8,805 bases of DNA, from assembly GCA_964599655.1 (NCBI GenBank), contig CAZRGV010000202.1, positions 1 through 8,805 of the forward strand, read 5' to 3'. The position numbers and the translations under genes were made by a program. This document shows, piece after piece, positions 1 to 5,366 of the stretch. Source of the DNA: CAZRGV01 sp964599655 (GTDB lineage Bacteria > Planctomycetota > Planctomycetia > Isosphaerales > Isosphaeraceae). The notes beneath the pieces were generated by a model. The model saw nothing but the letters and a program-made list of their open reading frames with translations, searched no databases and was not told the origin of the DNA. Position 1 is the stretch's first letter; every line of letters begins with the position of its first letter.

Positions 1-79
1 ACCATCCTCCTCGATCGGGCCAGAGCGGTCCGCTTCTGCCCTCGGGTGCCCCCTTTAAGCAGCGACCAGAAATAAGTCG

Positions 80-96
80 GGTCCGCCGTGCGGACC
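80..96 (-). terminator. Possible terminator hairpin of the minus-strand gene
   Basis: A perfect 7-base stem (GGTCCGC / GCGGACC) with a 3-base loop lies about 80 bases past the stop codon of the minus-strand prenyltransferase-repeat gene. Read on the minus strand it is followed by a moderately T-rich stretch (CGACTTATTTCT), not a clean T-run. Factor-independent termination is therefore plausible but not certain; it could also be an mRNA 3'-end stabilising structure. Confidence 0.35.
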
Positions 97-104
97 ATCG
101 ACCT

Positions 105-140
105 GGAAGGCAGGCCCCGCTCCCGCGGAACATGCCTTCC
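105..140. repeat. Nested inverted repeat downstream of the minus-strand gene
   Basis: GGAAGGCA (105-112) and TGCCTTCC (133-140) form a perfect 8-base stem. Inside its 20-base loop, CCGC (117-120) can pair with GCGG (125-128). It sits between the minus-strand stop codon and the hairpin at 80-96, so the 3' end of that transcript would carry two consecutive hairpins. No T-run follows this one. Confidence 0.4.
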
Positions 141-173
141 GATGAACCGATGAACGTGGTCGAACTCCAACAA

Positions 174-1298
174 TCACTTGGTTCTCGTGCTGGCCAGCGC
201 GATGAGGGCGTAGGCCGTCACGAGGTTCGGGTCGCCTTCCATGAACCGATCCGCGCCGTTGACCCAGCTCCCGTCGCGGTTCTGCCGCTTGGCGAGCGCC
301 TCGATCAGCTCGGCCCGCCAGTGGTGCGCCTTGCCGCTCGCGTCGGTGAAGGTGTCTTCGCCCAGCACGGCCATGGTCTTGGCGAAGACCTGGTAGTAGT
401 AGTAAAGGCCCCGCTCGCCCAGGCCGGGGTTCTCGTCGAGCGTGTAGTTCTTGCGGATGTACTCGAGCGCCGCCTTCACGCGAGGGTCGTCCTTCGACAG
501 CCCGGCGTACACCAGGCTCTTGAACCCGGCGTAGGTCATGCTCGCGTACGACCGGAGCCCGCCGCCGGGAGCCTCGCCGGCCATGCTCGCCCCGCCGTTG
601 GCCGCCGTGTAGATGAACCCGCCGTCGTTGACCTTGCCCGCCCACGGCTGGTCGTTGAACTCGCTCTTGAGGTTCTGGCAGCGCGAGACGAACAGGATCG
701 CCTTCTTCAAGGCCGGATCATCGGCCGGCAGGCCCGTTTCCCGAAGCGCCTCGATCATGAACGACGTGTTCGACAGGTCGGGCCGGCTGTTCGACCCGCC
801 ATAGCCCGCGCCGCCGTAGAACGGGTCGGACGGGTCCTTCCCTTCCCCCTCGTCCCACTGCTTCTCCTTGAGGAAGTTCTGCCCGCCCTTGATGATCGCG
901 TCGTACTTGCCGCCCGCGGCGTTCGCCTCCTGGTACGCCATCAAGGCGATGCACGTCGTGTAGTTGGCGTGCGACCCCTCGAACCCCCCTTGCGGGCGGA
1001 GATACTGCTCCAGATACGCCAGCCCCTTGGTGACGACCGGATCGTTGACGGTCACCTGCTTCGACTTCAACAGCCCCGTGACCACCAACGCCGTGATTCC
1101 CGGCTCGTTCCGCTGGGTCGACCAGCCGCCGTTGGCCTCCTGACGCCCCCGAAGGAACGCCACCCCCTTGCGCATCAGGCTCTCGGCCGACGGCTCCGCG
1201 TCCGAGCCAAACACACGCCCCCGCCCCGAAACCGCGAGAACCCCGAGGCCCCCGGCCCCCTGGACCAGGAACCGGCGACGAGAAGTCAGGTCCGACAT
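174..1298 (-). CDS. Tat-exported prenyltransferase/squalene oxidase repeat protein
   Basis: This 374-residue protein probably folds as an alpha/alpha toroid of the prenyltransferase/squalene-cyclase repeat class. The N-terminus has a twin-arginine signal (S6-R-R-R-F-L11, then a hydrophobic stretch to about residue 24), so export in folded form through Tat is predicted. QW-type repeats are visible: Q53-x3-G57-x-W59, preceded by the typical K44-G45 and F48; the GGF at 104-106; DGGF at 225-228; and Q339-x3-G343-x-W345 near the C-terminus. The DxDD acid motif of squalene-hopene cyclases is absent and the chain is much shorter than a cyclase (over 600 residues), so triterpene cyclisation is unlikely. 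Planctomycetes commonly encode such exported proteins with unknown substrates. The start is firm: AAGGAGGA (minus strand, 1308-1315) lies 9 bases upstream. It is transcribed away from the other genes and looks monocistronic. The precise function is unknown. Confidence 0.88.
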   Translation of the reverse strand: MSDLTSRRRFLVQGAGGLGVLAVSGRGRVFGSDAEPSAESLMRKGVAFLRGRQEANGGWSTQRNEPGITALVVTGLLKSKQVTVNDPVVTKGLAYLEQYLRPQGGFEGSHANYTTCIALMAYQEANAAGGKYDAIIKGGQNFLKEKQWDEGEGKDPSDPFYGGAGYGGSNSRPDLSNTSFMIEALRETGLPADDPALKKAILFVSRCQNLKSEFNDQPWAGKVNDGGFIYTAANGGASMAGEAPGGGLRSYASMTYAGFKSLVYAGLSKDDPRVKAALEYIRKNYTLDENPGLGERGLYYYYQVFAKTMAVLGEDTFTDASGKAHHWRAELIEALAKRQNRDGSWVNGADRFMEGDPNLVTAYALIALASTRTK

Positions 1299-1462
1299 CG
1301 CTCACAATCCTCCTTCCAAACCCAGGAAGCCCCCGCCCGAGCACGACCCCGCCCGTCTCCACCACCGCGCCGCGCCGCGCCGCTCTCCCTTGGAAACGAA
1401 CCCGCCGCGTCCTCGAACGAGTCCCTCCGTCTCTCGGGGCCTCGGACGCCCCTCCGCTCGCA

Positions 1463-1490
1463 ATTATAGCCCCCCCAACCCGGGTCTCAG
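1463..1490 (-). promoter_or_regulatory. Possible sigma-70-type promoter for the toroid gene
   Basis: On the minus strand, TATAAT (1463-1468) matches the -10 consensus exactly in a very GC-rich setting. It is preceded by a 16-base spacer and CTGAGA (1485-1490), a 4-of-6 match to TTGACA. Transcription would begin near 1455, giving a leader of about 155 bases before the start codon at 1298. Planctomycete promoters are poorly characterised, so this is a motif match only. Confidence 0.35.
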
Positions 1491-1635
1491 GAAGCCCGAC
1501 CCGACCCGTTCTCGAATTTTTACGGAGTGACGCCGATCGAACTTCGCGCCGTGACGCGATCTTACGGGAGACGTCGGCTGGCCCGTGCCAAGAGGCGCAA
1601 ACCGGAACCTGCCCTGCAACCGCTTGCCGCCTTCC

Positions 1636-1649
1636 ACGGCGTACGCCGT
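1636..1649. repeat. 14-base perfect palindrome
   Basis: ACGGCGTACGCCGT is its own reverse complement, with no spacer. It lies in non-coding DNA about 340 bases upstream of the minus-strand start codon. A dyad-symmetric protein-binding site is one reading; chance in GC-rich DNA is another. Confidence 0.45.
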
Positions 1650-1708
1650 CGGCCTCGCCTGCCCGATCATCCGAATTCGTGTGTCCCGGCAATTCGGCAC
1701 TTGCTTGA

Positions 1709-1720
1709 TGGCGATCGCCA
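1709..1720. repeat. 12-base perfect palindrome (contains GCGATCGC)
   Basis: TGGCGATCGCCA is a perfect dyad, 59 bases after the 14-base palindrome at 1636-1649. It contains the octamer GCGATCGC. It is non-coding and could be an operator or a methylation target; function not shown. Confidence 0.4.
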
Positions 1721-1781
1721 CCTTAGCATCACTCCATGCCGTGGTTTATTTTTTTATCCGGCCGAGCTCTCGCCTCATGGG

Positions 1782-1873
1782 TCGAATTGTAAAATTCGAA
1801 AAAAGTTTCCTCATTGTTATGAGTCTTCAAAAGGAGTGTTCGCCACTCAGGCTACCGAGTCACTTTCCTTTTG
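1782..1873. other. AT-rich cluster of three hairpins, possible leader RNA or regulatory element
   Basis: Three hairpins follow each other. The first is TCGAATT (1782-1788) with AATTCGA (1793-1799), loop of 4. The second is CTCAT (1810-1814) with ATGAG (1819-1823), loop of 4. The third is long: CAAAAGGA-GTG (1828-1838) pairs with CAC-TT-TCCTTTTG (1861-1873, 2-base bulge), capped by an inner hairpin of ACTC-a-GG (1845-1851) with CCGAGT (1855-1860). The outer stem buries a Shine-Dalgarno-like AAAAGGAG. The cluster ends about 150 bases before the membrane-protein gene at 2027, so it could be part of its leader. No known riboswitch class is recognised and no T-run makes it an obvious terminator. 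Confidence 0.4.
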
Positions 1874-2014
1874 GTGAAACATCAACGATTGCCAGTAACA
1901 CGCATGGGTTTTCCTGTTTTCTTTGGGGGCCATCGCCTTCGCCAGGGTCGCTTGACCGCCGCGTGAACGCCGCGAGGCCATCGCCGCGCGCCAAGTCGAG
2001 AGCGGACACAAGGG

Positions 2015-2021
2015 AAGGAGG
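2015..2021 (+). promoter_or_regulatory. Consensus ribosome binding site that decides a start
   Basis: AAGGAGG ends 5 bases before the ATG at 2027 but only 2 bases before the in-frame GTG at 2024. Normal spacing therefore favours ATG 2027 as the start of the membrane-protein gene. Confidence 0.75.
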
Positions 2022-2026
2022 TCGTG

Positions 2027-2653
2027 ATGACGGTCGATCAGGGCGGGGAGCACACGAAGCCCGTTCCTCAAAAGCCGATCGCTTCTCGAAAAGACGGCTG
2101 GCTTGCCCTCGTGAGGTTTGTCCCAGCCTCGCTCTACGCGCTTTGCATCGGATTCTTCTGCGTGGGATTCACCAGGGATGAGCCAGCGCCTCGGGCGTCC
2201 ATGACCGAGTACAAGAAACTTCGCGTTCTCAATCAAAGTGGGACGGCCTATCGGGAGTGGGATCAGGACGCCGTCGTCGCGTTCGGGATCGCGCAGACCG
2301 CCAGCTCGATCAACTACATGATGCTCTCGGCCGCGGCGCTGCTCGGGTTCGTCGGCAAGATGCTCGTCGATCCCCTGGTCAAGGCCGATGTTCAACTTCC
2401 GTCCACGTACACGAGGATTCTGTTCAGTTGGTCGGCGTTCGGTTGCGTTCTGTCACTCGTCGCCGGCTCGCTCGCCACCGGCTACTTCCCCTTGATCACC
2501 GTCCATAAGACGTTCTCGATCTACGGGAGCGTGGGAACGTGTCATCTCTTCCAGCTGATCTTCTTCGGGATCGCGGGCGTCAGCTTCCTGACCGGGGTGC
2601 TCTGCGAGCAGTGTCACGTTGCGTCGAAGATGCCGGCCGCCCCTCGTGTGTAA
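2027..2653 (+). CDS. Four-helix integral membrane protein, function unknown
   Basis: I do not recognise this 208-residue protein. It has a short polar N-terminus with basic residues (R21, K22) and about four hydrophobic segments: roughly 26-48, 92-114, 131-153 and 172-193. A polar loop of about 40 residues separates the first two (rich in charged residues, 50-90). By the positive-inside rule the N-terminus is probably cytoplasmic; with four helices the C-terminus would be too. Just after the last helix is C193-E-Q-C196-H197, a match to the haem-c pattern CxxCH, but on the predicted topology it faces the wrong side for cytochrome c maturation, so it may instead bind metal or be coincidental. 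ATG 2027 is chosen for its AAGGAGG site. The next gene begins 47 bases downstream on the same strand, so the two are probably co-transcribed. Confidence 0.78.
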   Translation: MTVDQGGEHTKPVPQKPIASRKDGWLALVRFVPASLYALCIGFFCVGFTRDEPAPRASMTEYKKLRVLNQSGTAYREWDQDAVVAFGIAQTASSINYMMLSAAALLGFVGKMLVDPLVKADVQLPSTYTRILFSWSAFGCVLSLVAGSLATGYFPLITVHKTFSIYGSVGTCHLFQLIFFGIAGVSFLTGVLCEQCHVASKMPAAPRV

Positions 2654-2700
2654 CCATCGCCGAAGGTCCGTATCTCCATCCATCTCGAAGGAGCCTCTCC

Positions 2701-3147
2701 ATGTTCCATCTCGCGTTCCCGATCACGGCGGCACTGCTTCTGTCCCTTGCCCCCGCGGCACGCCTTGCCGACGTCCCGCTCAACGCGGACCAGGTGGTCC
2801 TCGACACGCTCCGGGAGAGGCTCGAAGCGGCTAAGTACAACACCGAGTCCAATCCGCTCTGGCAAGGCTACCTTTTGTTGAAGGAGGGCAAGGGCCGGAA
2901 GGCCCTGGCCGAAGACCTCACCAGGAAGCTCAACAAGGCCAAGGACCAGCGTGGGCAGCTGAAATTGATCGTGGAGCAGATCAAGACCGACTTCCGAGAG
3001 GAAAATCTCGCGGAAATCAGCTCCGCTCAGTCCGTCGCTCGCCAGTACGACTACGTTCCCTCAAAGATCAGCGAGGAGACCAAAGCCAAGATCCCCTACC
3101 CGCTCTGCCTCTTACTCGGTAATTGCGATGAGGACGAGAAGCCTTGA
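2701..3147 (+). CDS. Small secreted protein, function unknown
   Basis: A 148-residue protein of no family I recognise. Residues 1-23 look like a Sec signal peptide: short N-region, hydrophobic core (AFPITAALLLSLAPAA) and a plausible cleavage after A23 (RLA|DVP). The mature part is charged and probably helical (about 30-120), lysine- and glutamate-rich without an obvious heptad coiled coil, and ends in a segment with C136 and C142 followed by an acidic DEDEK tail. Those two cysteines could form a disulphide after export. AAGGAG (2688-2693) lies 7 bases before the ATG and supports this start over longer in-frame alternatives, which would overlap the upstream gene. It follows the four-helix membrane protein by 47 bases, so the pair may act together at the cell envelope; that is inference from position only. 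Confidence 0.72.
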   Translation: MFHLAFPITAALLLSLAPAARLADVPLNADQVVLDTLRERLEAAKYNTESNPLWQGYLLLKEGKGRKALAEDLTRKLNKAKDQRGQLKLIVEQIKTDFREENLAEISSAQSVARQYDYVPSKISEETKAKIPYPLCLLLGNCDEDEKP

Positions 3148-3429
3148 TAACCCGAGCGCGGCTTACCCTGGATCGAGCATGGGCCCACGGGCCGGAACCG
3201 TCTGACCATGTTCCTGGCCCGCACGTCCCGCGAGGCCCGGACAGCGACACGATCCCCAGGCTTCTCCCGTGTCTGAATCCGAGACGTCTCCGCGATCAGA
3301 TCATCCGTCAACGCGGGTTGCTGTGACCCAGGTCCCCGCGCCGCGCTTTTGAAAAAACCCCGCCCAAGCCCCGAGGCCGCGCGGCCGGTGTCACGGATAA
3401 GGCGGAGCGAAGCGGAACGCGCTCTGGAG

Positions 3430-3462
3430 TCTCCCGCCGCCGTCGCCGGGGCGCGCCCTCGC
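3430..3462. repeat. Direct repeat, first copy (partner at 4335-4378)
   Basis: This segment starts with TCTCCCGCCGCC (3430-3441), followed after 4 bases by CCGGGGCGCGCCCTCGC (3446-3462). Both words recur exactly, in the same order and orientation, at 4335-4346 and 4362-4378, with a 15-base gap. The two copies flank the ArsR-family gene. The words are all or nearly all G and C, so chance similarity in GC-rich DNA cannot be dismissed. Confidence 0.45.
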
Positions 3463-3549
3463 CGTGGATCGCCCGACCCCGCGGGGCGGGCGCGGATCTT
3501 ACGGGTCAAGCCAATCGCCCGCGGCGGCGGCCCTGGCGGTTCACCCCTG

Positions 3550-3566
3550 GTCAACGGGCCGTTGAC
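3550..3566. repeat. 17-base palindrome GTCAACGG-G-CCGTTGAC
   Basis: Two perfect 8-base arms are separated by one base. This is typical of a dimeric-regulator operator. A related half-site, GTCAACCG, occurs at 3636-3643. It lies about 295 bases before the ArsR-family start codon; no gene starts immediately downstream, so its target is unclear. Confidence 0.45.
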
Positions 3567-3820
3567 GGGCGCTTCAAGCTTCGTGAGCAACTCTCTTTTT
3601 CTAGTGATTCGAAGGTGTGCGCGTTAAGCTTGAGCGTCAACCGTGTCCGCCTTCGCGTGGCGCACTTGCCGAAACGGACGGGTTGGCGAACATCGCGGTT
3701 TGGTCTCCGCAACCTCCACGCTGGGCCGAACGACCGAGTTTCGTCGCTTGTGAATGTAAGTGGCCTTCGGACATCCCAAATTCCGTCGAACGTCCCTCGG
3801 ACCCAGGACACGCGTTGATC

Positions 3821-3849
3821 GGATCGATCCCTGAATGATTCGCTAGCGA
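3821..3849 (+). promoter_or_regulatory. Paired palindromes, candidate operator of the ArsR-family gene
   Basis: GGATCGATCC (3821-3830) and TCGCTAGCGA (3840-3849) are both perfect 10-base palindromes with centres 19 bases apart, about two helical turns. The second touches the ribosome binding site (AGAGG, 3849-3853) of the gene at 3862. ArsR-family repressors usually bind dyads in their own promoter, so autoregulation here is plausible. The sequences do not resemble the classic SmtB 12-2-12 site. Confidence 0.4.
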
Positions 3850-3861
3850 GAGGTGTTTCTC

Positions 3862-4200
3862 ATGACTCGACTTGGTGGACAAACGAAGAAATCCCCGAAG
3901 GCGAAAGCGCCGAAGACTCCGGCTGAGTCGCTGCAAACCGCGCGTCGCGCCTCGACACTTCTGAAGCACGTCAGCGACCCGACGCGTCTCCAGCTCATCA
4001 TGATCCTGGCCGAGGGGGAGCGCAACGTGGGCGACCTCAGCGTTCAGCTCAACCAACGCCCACCGGCGATTAGCCATCACCTGGCGCTGCTGCGCCACGG
4101 AGGAATCATCACGCCTCGGCGGCAAGGTCAGAACAACTTCTACAGCCTGACCGACGTCGGCGAAGATCTCGCCAGCGTCGTGAAGCACCTGACCGGCTGA
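3862..4200 (+). CDS. ArsR/SmtB-family winged-helix transcriptional regulator
   Basis: A 112-residue DNA-binding protein of the ArsR family. A lysine/alanine/proline-rich N-terminal tail (1-20) precedes a winged-helix domain: the helix with SDPTRLQLIMIL (38-49), the NVGDLSVQL helix (55-63), the recognition helix RPPAISHHLALLRHGG (66-81), and a beta wing PRRQGQNNFYSL (85-96). It has no cysteine at all, and the family's alpha-3 metal site (ELCVCDL type) reads GERNVGDL. The alpha-5 metal ligands are also not evident: only H109 lies in the last helix. Arsenite or cadmium sensing through thiols is therefore excluded; the effector is unknown. ATG 3862 is preferred over the in-frame GTG at 3853 because AGAGG lies 8 bases before it, whereas nothing suitable precedes the GTG. 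It leads the cassette of two universal stress proteins and a cation pump, which begins 253 bases downstream and is a likely target along with itself. Confidence 0.88.
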   Translation: MTRLGGQTKKSPKAKAPKTPAESLQTARRASTLLKHVSDPTRLQLIMILAEGERNVGDLSVQLNQRPPAISHHLALLRHGGIITPRRQGQNNFYSLTDVGEDLASVVKHLTG

Positions 4201-4334
4201 GTCGCACGCGAAGTGTCCTGGGGCCCGGCTTCCGGTTCCTCGGCGTTCCTCCCCCCCTCGAACGCGATCCCTGATGCCTCCTGGCGGGTGGCTCGGGTAA
4301 AGTGGAGCGTAACGGTCTGCGCCCCGGGGCACTC

Positions 4335-4378
4335 TCTCCCGCCGCCTGCCTGCCAGCGCCACCGGGGCGCGCCCTCGC
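4335..4378. repeat. Direct repeat, second copy (partner at 3430-3462)
   Basis: TCTCCCGCCGCC (4335-4346) and CCGGGGCGCGCCCTCGC (4362-4378) repeat the two words found at 3430-3462. It sits in the leader or promoter region of the first universal stress gene. The following 30 bases include CCGCGG-CCAA-CCGCGG (4385-4400), a small hairpin, and then the perfect palindrome GGGACGTCCC (4415-4424), 29 bases before the start codon. Confidence 0.4.
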
Positions 4379-4453
4379 TGTTGACCGCGGCCAACCGCGG
4401 GTCGAGTCGGGCGAGGGACGTCCCGGATGAGGCACGCGCGCAGAGATTCACCC

Positions 4454-5305
4454 ATGCTTCGCGGCTTGCTCGTCGGCCTCGATGGCTCCTCGCATGGCGA
4501 GCGGGCCGTGGCGCTGGGGATTGCCTGGGCCCGACGCCTCAACGCCCGGCTCGTCGGGCTGGGCATCCTGGACGAGCCCGCCATCCGAGGCCCGATTCCC
4601 GTCGTCCGAGGGGTTCCCCACGCCGAGTCCGTCGCTGGCAGGCTCGAACAGGCGCGAGTGGACGCGGCGAGTCGCCAGATCGGCCAGTTCCTCGATCAGT
4701 TCGAACGCCGCTGCGCCGAGGCGGGCGTCGCCCGGGAATGCCGGGAGGTTGCCGGACGGCCTCATGAGCAAATCCTCAACGAAGCGCAGAAATATGACCT
4801 GATCCTGTTGGGCCAGCGGACCAATTTCCTCTTCGCGACCCGCCAGCACCCTGACGACACGCTTCCCAAGGTCCTCAAGGACAGCCCGAGGCCGGTCGTC
4901 GTCGTGCCGGAAACCTGGGAGGCGGCCGGCCGCGCCGTGGTCGTCGCCTACGACGGAAGTCTTCAGGCGGCCCGCGCCCTGGCCGCGTTCGAGGCCACCG
5001 GGCTGGGCGCGTCCGAGGCCGTTCATGTCGTCAGCGTGGCCGCCTCGAAGGACGAGGCCGCCGCCCTCGGCGAGCGGGCCGTCGCGTTCCTTCGGCTCCA
5101 CGAGATCAACGCCGAGCTTCATCCCCTGGCCGCCTCCGACGTCGCACGTCCCGCCCCACGGCTCCTCGATCAGGCGAGGCGGCTCGACGCCGGCCTGTTG
5201 GTGATGGGGGCCTACGGCCAGCCCCGGCTGCGGGAGTTCGTCCTCGGCTCGACCACCCGGACCCTCCTCCGAGAGAGCACCGTGCCCCTGTTCCTCGACC
5301 ACTGA
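4454..5305 (+). CDS. Tandem-domain universal stress protein (UspA family)
   Basis: A 283-residue cytoplasmic protein with two universal stress protein domains, about 1-153 and 160-283. Each opens with the family's beta-strand and aspartate: LLVGLDGS (5-12) and AVVVAYDGS (161-169). Domain 2 ends with the complete nucleotide-binding signature G252-x2-G255-x9-G265-S-T, so ATP binding is likely there. The same place in domain 1 (LGQRTNFLFATRQHPDD, about 119-135) is degenerate, suggesting a structural or non-binding domain. Start: ATG 4454 is chosen because the family normally begins a few residues before this first strand, although the ribosome binding site is weak (CAGAGA, about 8 bases upstream). 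An in-frame ATG at 4427 has GAGGGA upstream and would add nine residues, so it remains possible. The gene is followed after 61 bases by a second stress-protein gene and then a P-type ATPase; an operon is likely. Confidence 0.87.
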   Translation: MLRGLLVGLDGSSHGERAVALGIAWARRLNARLVGLGILDEPAIRGPIPVVRGVPHAESVAGRLEQARVDAASRQIGQFLDQFERRCAEAGVARECREVAGRPHEQILNEAQKYDLILLGQRTNFLFATRQHPDDTLPKVLKDSPRPVVVVPETWEAAGRAVVVAYDGSLQAARALAAFEATGLGASEAVHVVSVAASKDEAAALGERAVAFLRLHEINAELHPLAASDVARPAPRLLDQARRLDAGLLVMGAYGQPRLREFVLGSTTRTLLRESTVPLFLDH

Positions 5306-5366
5306 TCGCGTTCCTCGCGCGCGAATTGCCCGCCAAGGGGCTTCGGCGTGGACAAGGATCCCACCG

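Larger units (their letters stand above)
1299..2026. other. Divergent intergenic region, no convincing gene
   Basis: This gap of about 730 bases separates the minus-strand toroid gene from the plus-strand membrane-protein gene, so it should carry promoters for both. Open frames across it (for example 1464-1721 minus, and 1527-1877 and 1585-2181 plus) have no recognisable domains, poor ribosome binding sites and arginine/proline-rich random-looking translations. It contains a possible minus-strand promoter (1463-1490), a 14-base palindrome (1636-1649), a 12-base palindrome (1709-1720), and an AT-rich stretch at about 1740-1930 with three hairpins in a row. The base composition of that stretch contrasts sharply with its surroundings. 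Confidence 0.6.
3148..3861. other. Long intergenic region before the stress cassette
   Basis: About 710 bases with no convincing gene: open frames at 3096-3590 (minus), 3349-3627, 3617-3838 (plus) and 3551-3811 (minus) have no good ribosome binding site, and their translations are low-complexity arginine/proline/glycine-rich. The stretch holds a 17-base palindrome (3550-3566), one arm of a direct repeat shared with the region upstream of the first stress-protein gene (3430-3462), a T-rich patch (3591-3601), and two 10-base palindromes next to the repressor start (3821-3849). No clear terminator was found after the gene ending at 3147. Confidence 0.55.

Noticed and set aside
132..1469. A 445-residue plus-strand open frame opposite the toroid gene
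   Set aside because: Arginine/valine/leucine-rich shadow of the minus-strand gene, which has the signal peptide, family motifs and a strong ribosome binding site.
1464..1721. An 85-residue minus-strand open frame between the divergent genes
   Set aside because: GTG start without proper ribosome binding spacing, no recognisable domain, and it covers the 14-base palindrome and the candidate promoter.
1527..1877. Open frame beginning PIELRAVTRSYGRR, which resembles the start of an ABC transporter ATPase
   Set aside because: The similarity covers only about 14 residues, no Walker A or other motif follows, and the rest looks random; a pseudogene remnant is possible but not supported.
2600..2619. 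CxxCH in the membrane protein as proof of a c-type cytochrome
   Set aside because: A single five-residue pattern with a predicted cytoplasmic location does not establish haem attachment; kept only as a point to check.
3096..3590. A 164-residue minus-strand open frame in the second large gap
   Set aside because: Arginine/proline/glycine-rich low-complexity translation, no ribosome binding site, and it overlaps the end of the secreted-protein gene.
3349..3627. A 92-residue plus-strand open frame with a lysine/arginine-rich start
   Set aside because: TTG start with no ribosome binding site and no recognisable motif.
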